From Uranotaenia lowii (taxonomy: Eukaryota; Arthropoda; Insecta; Diptera; Culicidae), in the NCBI RefSeq assembly GCF_029784155.1, contig NC_073693.1, forward strand, positions 190,333,127 to 190,397,126: DNA of 64,000 nt, in the 5' to 3' direction. Under the pieces are notes generated by a model, which made no database searches, was not told the DNA's origin, and was given only the letters and a program-made list of their open reading frames with translations. Positions 56,601-64,000 of the stretch are shown here, piece after piece; the stretch's first letter is position 1; each line of letters starts with the position of its first letter. Both the position numbers and the translations under genes were made by a program.

Positions 56601-58063
56601 AGATGTTGTTTATCAAACAGTGGATCAAATAACAGTTTGTTTGCCAAACAACTAGAATCGCACTATCATTCAATTTCAAGGCATCGTAACAGTCGTTATT
56701 CGCCTAAATTGCACCTCAAATTCGGCGCTTCTACGTAATTGCATTTTGAAATATGGAAATTGTCAAACAGACATAATTCAACCAACACCCGGTCTTACTT
56801 TTTCATTACTTGTATAGAAGGAGGGTGTGCGCCGCAAATAGAGGAAACGTATACCGAACGGAATATCTTTTCTCCGTTTTAGCTACACACTGGATTTTGT
56901 AGGTACTTTTGCTCTGTTGTGATGCATCCGGTGGCAGTAAATTGTCGGTAGCTGCAAAAGGACCCAGATGGGAAGTTGAGTGAAGTATGTAGGCACCGCG
57001 CCCAGCAGACAACTTCCGGTATCTGCTAGCGGAGTCCGGGTTTCCTTTTGCAGTTGCCAAAATTAGGAAAGGGACAAATTCAATCAATTCAAGGTGCAAA
57101 TCAATAAATTTTGAATATTTTTCTATATTAAATAAGTTGAAATATTTTTTAGTAATATTTATTTGCTAGTAAGATGACTACGATGGGTCGTGGAACTTGA
57201 TTTTGCCTATTTATGAACATCAAAAATAGTTTCATGGAAACAAATTTACAAATCATATTTTATTACCAAAATACATTAAAATAAGGGTTATACCACTAGT
57301 TGACTAGTGAAATTCCAGCTGAACTTTTTACTTCGGTTGTACAATAATTTCGGCAAAAATGAAAATTGATATGAAATTCAATAATTTTTTGGATCATTTT
57401 TCCTAACGATTCGCTTGCAAATTCCAAACTGCTACCAAAGAGTTTATGCTGAAAATAAAATCGGCCAATGGTCGAAGAACGGTTTGGGTTGACTGAGAGT
57501 GCAAAACGCCACAGCTTATGAGAAACGAAGGCGGAGAAAGACCAAAACTCTGTAAACAAAAACTTGTTTCCTTCCCTTTTTTATCACTCAATTCTTTGGA
57601 AGATGCTGCTCGATCAGGCTCGGCTTACATTGTTGCAAAACTTGTTGCATCCACCGGAACTTGGACGGCCGACGACGACGACGACGGCAAACGAGGCCAA
57701 GCGAGAACGAATCGCATATTGAGTTACCTGGTGACGCACGATAATAAAATCTGATTATTTATTGCGGAATTTGCACCTTTTGAATCCTGAAAATCACGAT
57801 AAATTTCGTAAAATGCACACGATTATATAGTTTGAAGTATGACCAACACAGAGACTATTGAGTGTAATTTAGATTAATGATAAACGTTTCCTAAGTTAAT
57901 TTCAATTTTTTTTTCATTTAGAGAAGAAATCAAACTATCCCAGTTATTCATCCTTCTATCTTACCTTACTATGTTTTTAATTCACCATTCCGTAATTTTG
58001 AAAAGTTTACATTAAATGGCAGAGGTTTGATAACTGAGTTAAAAGTTTATAGCCCTACCAATG
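53608..58063. other. Mostly unique intron sequence, no gene seen
   Basis: GTGGTACTATTCTTA occurs twice (near 54400 and 54578), part of a diverged local duplication. GC-richer patches near 55080-55280, 55880-56030 and 57640-57700 (a GAC microsatellite) show no gene. Confidence 0.35.
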
Positions 58064-59115
58064 GGTAGGGGAGATGGGGGCATAATGGCCACCTTAAGGA
58101 AAACGGTTATTTAACCAAAGAAAATAGCTATAATATGGAGGTTACATTATTGTTTCGTGTTCAGACACTTGAAAAGCCTATTCCCTAACGGGCTGAAACG
58201 TGAAAAACTAGATGAAAACGTTAAAAAATGCATTTTAAAAAAATTTGCCAAAAGCTGAAAACCAGCCACTGTGGAGGCATAATGAGAACCCCCCCTGAGG
58301 CAGTATGAGCACCATTAATCAGAGCAAGATGTGCGTTTTTGCCGGGGAATCTAGCAGCGAATTCAATTCGATGAAGTCAGGTGAGTCGTAGATTCATCAA
58401 ACAAAGCAATAACAAAATAATCTAGGTCTGTTTGTAGAATACAAACAATTCACGCACGCTCATACATTAAGTGCTTTGTTCGGAGGATGATGCTACTAGC
58501 CGTATAATGTAACAATAAAAAAATCGATCATGAATTGTGAATGGAAAAAAAATCACCTCGAACAGAAATCTAACTCTAGTCTTTTGATTACCTCTCCGAC
58601 ACCTTACCAATAGGCTAAATTGTCGGATGAAAACTAGTGAAGGTGTGGCGCTTTAAATCAATTTTAATTCGCTGCTAGATTCTACGGCAGAAAATGCTCA
58701 TTATGCCTCGATAATATGGTGCTCTATATGCCCCTAGTCAACAAATTTAAGTAAAAACGTGTTTTAAAATTGATAAAAGTGAAAAATCAAAAATTTTATG
58801 ATGGTAAAAATTGAGAAACAATGTGTACATCATGTTGCAGTGCGTACATTATTGATCAAGGTTATTTTAAGATCATAAGAGCTTATTTCGTGGTGCTCAA
58901 AAATTATAATATTTTCGTAACTTTAGAACCAAGCCAGTTTTTTTAAATATCTCTGTAAAGATGATAAGGAGATTCCTTTTTTTGTGAAAAATTAATACTA
59001 TAGGAAGTACGAAACAAATCCTCATGAAAATTTATTTAAGAAAATACGCACTTTCTTAGAAAAGCGTAGTTCTCATTATGCCTCGGGTGCTCGTTATGCC
59101 CTCATCTCCCCTACC
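58064..59115. mobile_element. TIR element with GGTAGGGGAGATG ends
   Basis: GGTAGGGGAGATGGGGGCAT at about 58065 faces GCCCTCATCTCCCCTACC ending at 59115. GAGGCATAATGAG-type blocks recur inside in both orientations (58270, 58300, 59080). No transposase. Confidence 0.8.
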
Positions 59116-59116
59116 A

Positions 59117-59550
59117 TTTCATAATTGACTACTCACATCCACCTTTAATCATTGAACTCGAAATGCAACGTAGAAAATCGATTATTGTTCATAAGCTTGG
59201 TCAGCTTCTTTGATGTTATTTTATATGCTCGAAATCGTTCTTAAAACAAACGCATTTCGAATTCCATGATCGCTGGCGTGGCTCAGTAGAAAGAATTCCA
59301 CATCGCCAATGGTTGCTACTCCGTGATTGACCGAGGCCATCAACTTTATCCAGAGGTCAAAAGAATGGTGTCTGGGATTGATAGCATATTCGCAATGAAC
59401 AAAACTGATGCTCTCTCTTTTAACATCAATAACGGCGCCGGCCACGTCCTAGTCCTAGTCAATAGATAGAGGGTAAAACAAGAGAAAGGGATAATAGAGA
59501 ATAAATTCGTGCTTTAGGACCGAGGTCACCTCTGCATCCTAGCAAATAAA
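59117..59550 (-). mobile_element. Second copy of the 442-bp retroposon
   Basis: The reverse complement follows 19807-20248 throughout (GCTAGGATGCAGAGGT, GACGTGGCCGGCGCCGTTAT, GGTGGATGTGAGTAGTCAAT). The (TAAGC)n tail is missing. Here the protein-like stretch (MAGAVIDVKRESISFVHCEY) has no stop for 74 codons. It abuts the element at 58064-59115. Confidence 0.8.
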
Positions 59551-60656
59551 TTTTTTGGTAGATGGGGGAAAAGGATATGATCAGGAGACACTTTTGACTA
59601 GTGTTATGCAATATGGGTTAAAAATCATAACTTACACTTACATATGAGTAACATCAGTTACAAGTTTTTGAAACAACTCATGAGGGTTATTGTTGCATAT
59701 CGTCGAATACTTCAACTCAACTTCTTGCTAAAGTAAAAACTAAATTAAAATCGATTTTAAACACTGCAACACCAGATTTCAGAAGATAAAAGTTTTATAA
59801 TTAAAATGGTTTAAATTTTTCATTTATGATACTAAAAAGCTTTTATCGAGACTTGTACAAAAACGAAAATATATTATAAATTTTCCATTTTGTTTAAGCC
59901 GTTTCGTGTTTAACAAATTTTTTATTTTATTTTTAGTATATGAAATGATGCTTGCGACTTATCTCTGAAGACATCAACATAAAAAAAATATTTTGTTACT
60001 CAGTAACCGTTCTACACATTAAATAACCTTATTTTGACATTTATTCTCAATCATGTAGGAATTTATAGAAAGCAACTAATAGAAATATTAAGCAAAGAAA
60101 AGAAACGAAAAGCACGATAAAATCGAACAATTCAAACGCAAACTAAGAAACCTATTAAATCCATCAGTTGAGTAACGTTCTGTCAAATTAAAAACATATC
60201 ATTCTGAATGAATGCAGCTGCAAGTTATAAATTTGTAGATTGTTGTAAGCGAAACGGTACATTCACATTAAAACACTTCTACACGAAACCGCACAAAACG
60301 AATGAAAATGCACGGGATACGTTTTTTAAGCTCCTTCACTTCACGTTTCACAAACTTTGAAGAAATGAAATCGTGCTGGACCAATCGGAAAACGAACCAA
60401 AAAAAATTAAATAGTAAAACCGCAACGCACGACGTCAATTTGGAATTATATTCGGGAAAACATTTGCCTCATCTATGCGATCAGACGAAATACTTTTCGA
60501 ACAAACCGAACTTCACTACAACGAAAAATTATTATTATGAATTTTCATTCTCCCCGAGAATTTAAACGCCAAAAAATTTTCACGGGCGAGAAAAAACACG
60601 ACCGCACTCGACCAAGGCTTACTTAGATCCCCATGTTGAGTAGTAAATTTGATTTT
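59551..60656. other. No recognised feature
   Basis: AT-rich sequence; no gene or clear repeat ends. Confidence 0.35.
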
Positions 60657-61573
60657 CATATTTGGCCGGGATTCGACCAGACCGAACTGAACGCCAATTT
60701 GAAATAAATTAAGTTATCTATTGCAGCGGATGCGAAACATGATAAACTACCTGTCCAATGAAAATCAGAACATTTTTCCTATTTTTCTGATTTTATTAGA
60801 AAATTTTAATGTTGCAGACAGTGGAAATGGCAAAAACGCGTTGCGCCAAAGTGAACTAATCTGAAATGAAATAATCTTATGTGTGTTAGTATTTTCGATT
60901 CAAACGAGTTCTTCGGCTCAGGATCTAATATCAGATAAATTCAATGATAAAAAACGTTCCCGTTGCTAAAAACTTAATATTTCGGATGGTAAGCATTTGT
61001 TAAAATTTCGCTCCGCTAGACTGAAACGAATCCCTTGAGTTTTGTTTTCCAATTTACTCAAGGGGATGTTAGAATTTTTAAAATTTAACGATAAAAGATA
61101 CTCTATTTTATTCCTTACTGTCGTTCAGAACGCAATCGGTAAGTAACAATCAAAGATATTTCTGATTTCAAAAGTGTGAAATTTATATGGCTCGGTTCAC
61201 TCTGGCTCAACGAAATAAAACATTTTCCAAGCATCAGCCATACTCGTTGGGTGCTGCTCGTAAAGCGACTATTAGTATGCTCCTACGTTTAGAACAAAAT
61301 GCCCAGCCAAATGATAGCGCATGGCAATTTTTTAAACATTTTGGTTCGACCAGAGTGAACTGGGTGCAAACATATTGCTATTAAAATTCAGTTCTCGGCT
61401 TATTGTGTAATCAGAAATCGACAGCTTTTTAAGAGTCTAAATGTGATGGTGAAATGATTAAATGAGATATCTAATAAAATGGAATCAATTGGTAGGGCTG
61501 TGAACTTTGAACTAGATTTTTTCGAAATCAAGTTTATGGCGTTCAGTTCGGTCTGGTCGAATCCCGACCATTT
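60657..61573. mobile_element. TIR element with a GATTCGACCAGACCGAAC inverted pair
   Basis: GGGATTCGACCAGACCGAAC (60668 on) with TGAACGCCA faces TGGCGTTCAGTTCGGTCTGG (61538 on). Further partial copies of the same block are near 61810 and 62070-62110, so several related insertions are packed here. Confidence 0.6.
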
Positions 61574-62166
61574 AATGATATGTTTGTACTCAGTTTCCTC
61601 TGGCCGAACCACAATGTAGAAAAATTGTTCTAAATTTGTTCTAATCTAAGCAGCCTGAGCATAGGCGCTTAAATGATAAATATGTTAAATTTTAACTCAC
61701 CGGTTGTATTCTAAACGATGATAAACAATAAAAGTAAGCTTCTTTCATCACTAAAAGTTAAAAATCCTTCCATTCCATGCGGTAAATTGGAAAATAAAAT
61801 TCGAGGGACTCAGTTCGGTCTAGTTCGGTGCTAGTTATGTGCCTCACCTGCGCTCATTTCTCGATCGAAAAAGAGTACATGTACTCTTTAAAGAGTACGT
61901 ATGATAGCCCTACTTTAAGGTAACTCCCAGTTAACTTTGGTGCAACTCATATTTGCTGTTTCCACAGCCTGCAACATTGATTTTTTCAGTAAAATCTTAT
62001 AAAACTGAAAAAATATCCTGATTTTCATAGGGTAGATAGATCAACAGGTTTTGCATCCGTTGCAATGGCATTTTGGCGTTCAGTTCGGTCTGGTAGAATT
62101 CCGATCAAATGACCATGTCATACCAGGAAACGGACACATGACGAGAGTTTGCTTTAGCTAAAGGCA

Positions 62167-62590
62167 GAGATGTCAGGTGTCCTGATTTATCAGGATTTGT
62201 CCTGATTTTCAAGAGACCGTCCTGATTTTTCAAAAACGCTTGAATTGCTCTGATTTTGAAAAAAGGTCTTCAAAATGTCCTGATTTGTACTCATTTTTTA
62301 AAAACATCTAAATTATTACAGAATTAATAGTTTAATAATGGGAACATCAATCAAATCTGCTATAAAATATTTTAACCGATGGTAATCTTTGGTTCTGATG
62401 ATATTCAAATGGTGTTTCAGTTGCATGTTTGCTTCAGTTGCATAATTTAAGGTGTCTTCAGTACCTGTAATTCACCTTTATTTATGCAATCTAAGTAGAG
62501 CTGTATATAATTTACATCAATCTAGTGATGTCCTGAAAAATCCTAATGTCGTGGTGTTCTAATTTTTGACAAAACCACCTGGCACCTCTG
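62167..62590. mobile_element. MITE with GAGATGTCAGGTG ends
   Basis: GAGATGTCAGGTGTCCTGAT near 62167 faces CACCTGGCACCTCTG ending at 62590. TCCTGATTT repeats follow inside the left end. Confidence 0.6.
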
Positions 62591-62646
62591 ACTAGAGGTG
62601 TAGATAAGTACAAAAAAAGAAAAATGGTTCACTATAGCATTATAGC

Positions 62647-63341
62647 ATATATAGACTGAGTCGCTTTGTGGTCATTTTTTAATTTCTCAAACCCTGGGGT
62701 CTTAAAAGTTCAGTTTTGGTTCAAAACTTGTCCATAATATTTTGCCAAATTTTTAAGTAACGTTTACATGAGTAAATTTGAACTTTTAGGTTTGTGTGGG
62801 AAAATTGAATATTTTGTACTGAAAAATCAACAGCATTTGGTTTCTTCTGTAGAACCGAGCCTGCTTATGGTGTTTGTTCCAATTTAAAATTTTCCGCTCA
62901 ACAACTTTGTCGGAAACCGTAACTTCGTATCTTATTAGACAAAAAAAACCGGGTATGTTTTGGCATTGAATTTATTGTTTTTCAATGCCAAAATATATGC
63001 CCCCATTCAACACCTAAAACTTTTTTGTCTAATAAAATACAAAGTTACGGTCTTCCACGAGGTTGTTCAGCGGAAAATTTCCTTTAAAAAATTTATAAAT
63101 AGCCACAAAAATCATATGCAGGCTCGGTTTCACAGAAGATACCAAAATGATGCCAAATTTTCAGTACAAAATATTCAATTTTCTCATATAAACTTAAAAG
63201 TTCAAATCTACTCATGTAAACGTTACTTATAAATTCTGCAAAAAATCAACCAAGACCAAGTTTTGAATCAAAACAAAGTTTTTTGAACCCCAGGGTTTGA
63301 GAAATCAGGAAATGATCTCAAATCGACTCAGTCTACCATAT
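62647..63341. mobile_element. Foldback element with ~330-bp arms
   Basis: Nearly the whole segment is an imperfect palindrome centred near 62985. ACTGAGTCG / CGACTCAGT form the ends; AAACCCTGGGGT / CCCCAGGGTTT and CGTTTACATGAGTA / TACTCATGTAAACG pair further in; TGGCATTGAA / TTCAATGCCA are at the centre. Confidence 0.85.
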
Positions 63342-64000
63342 ATAACATCCTTTTGAAAGATATGCTTCTAGAGTTTTGAGATGCACACTTTGCATTGTTT
63401 TGCAATTGGTATATTTTTCTAGGAGCCCATAACTAAAAACAATTTGTTAATCTGTTGGTTGATTCTACAACTTATAGGAGTTAGGGCATATTACAAGCAT
63501 TCATACGATAGAACTGTTACCGAATCCTAAAATTCTATAAGAAATCTCTATCGTTCATGGAGAACACTCTCTACTGAAAACAGAACACAGAATCTCTATG
63601 ACCTTCTATGGATTCATTTGAATGCCAATGAATGGTCGGAAAAAGATGTTTCTTTCATGTGAAAAATTTACTAGATAGCTTTTGCTACAGCTTCAACCAC
63701 ATTTTCAAAGAGGAAAATTTACGACTTCAGATCCCTCACACGTTAGAACTACTTGTCAATTTCTTTTTCGATGCTATTACACAGCGCAACCTACAAACAT
63801 TTCATTCTCGTCACTGAAATTTATCGTGTGTACGAACCGATTCAGAAGAGAAAAAGTATGCGGCAGTCAGTAATCAAAACAGTAGTAATAAATTCATTCA
63901 AAATCAAACTGTTTAGCTCCTCGTAAAACAATAAACTCCGAACTGAAACGACTATCGGGAACTTTTCCGCGTATGGTTATTATTCAAAGGAATTTAAATT
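63342..64000. other. No recognised feature
   Basis: Unique-looking AT-rich sequence to the window edge; short frames only. Confidence 0.35.

Larger units (their letters stand above)
29795..64000 (+). other. Probable first intron of the glypican-like gene (extends past the window)
   Basis: It begins with the strong donor GTAAGT at 29795. No exon with glypican Cys pattern was seen downstream on the plus strand, and the stretch holds transposon remnants and unique non-coding DNA. That it is one intron is inferred; an intergenic end inside it cannot be excluded. In 29800-31490 I see only AT-rich sequence with long T runs. Confidence 0.45.

Noticed and set aside
59279..59322. tRNA-like A box (TGGCTCAGTAG) and B box (GGTTGCTACTCC), suggesting a SINE promoter
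   Set aside because: The motifs lie about 150 bases inside the repeat and on the strand opposite to the (TAAGC)n tail of the 24-bp-TSD copy. Kept as an open point, not called as a promoter.

Overview
The window looks like AT-rich chromosomal DNA of an insect, most likely a culicine mosquito. This rests on short introns of about 60-100 bases with GT..AG borders, dense nested transposons inserted at TA, Ty3/gypsy, LINE and mariner remnants, and one coding exon that appears to open a very long intron. There are no operons, ribosome binding sites or CRISPR arrays. Species identity is inference.

Layout. 1-2340: the 3' end of a Ty3/gypsy pol gene and its non-coding tail. 2341-6650: undefined sequence with a run of possible mini-introns, then a tandem array of about 30 copies built on CTGCAGGGACT. 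6658-28046: a transposon graveyard made largely of elements with terminal inverted repeats (TIRs). At least nine of them carry a piece of a spliced gene, often with exon borders and an AATAAA signal still present. One cargo is recognisable, the XPC-binding domain of RAD23. Three members of one family (ends starting CACGCT) have the same ends and the same cargo orientation but three different cargoes. Several insertions can be dated relative to each other because an uninterrupted copy lies elsewhere in the window. A LINE ORF1 with a PHD finger sits at 22749-23816.

28047-29794: a CT-rich upstream region, a candidate initiator, and the first coding exon of a secreted protein that I read as a glypican of the Dally-like/GPC4 type. 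The exon ends in a strong splice donor at 29795. No further glypican exon is visible, so 29795-64000 is probably its first intron (+ strand). That stretch holds a mariner transposase fragment, a reverse-transcriptase fragment, several TIR and foldback elements, a minisatellite that changes orientation, a 140-bp tandem array, and long stretches where I see nothing.

The part most worth following up is the set of gene-bearing TIR elements between 6.6 and 28 kb, plus one at 52.2-53.6 kb. They look like an active history of gene-fragment capture by small non-autonomous DNA transposons. Exact boundaries and frames were read by eye and are approximate unless a target-site duplication is stated.
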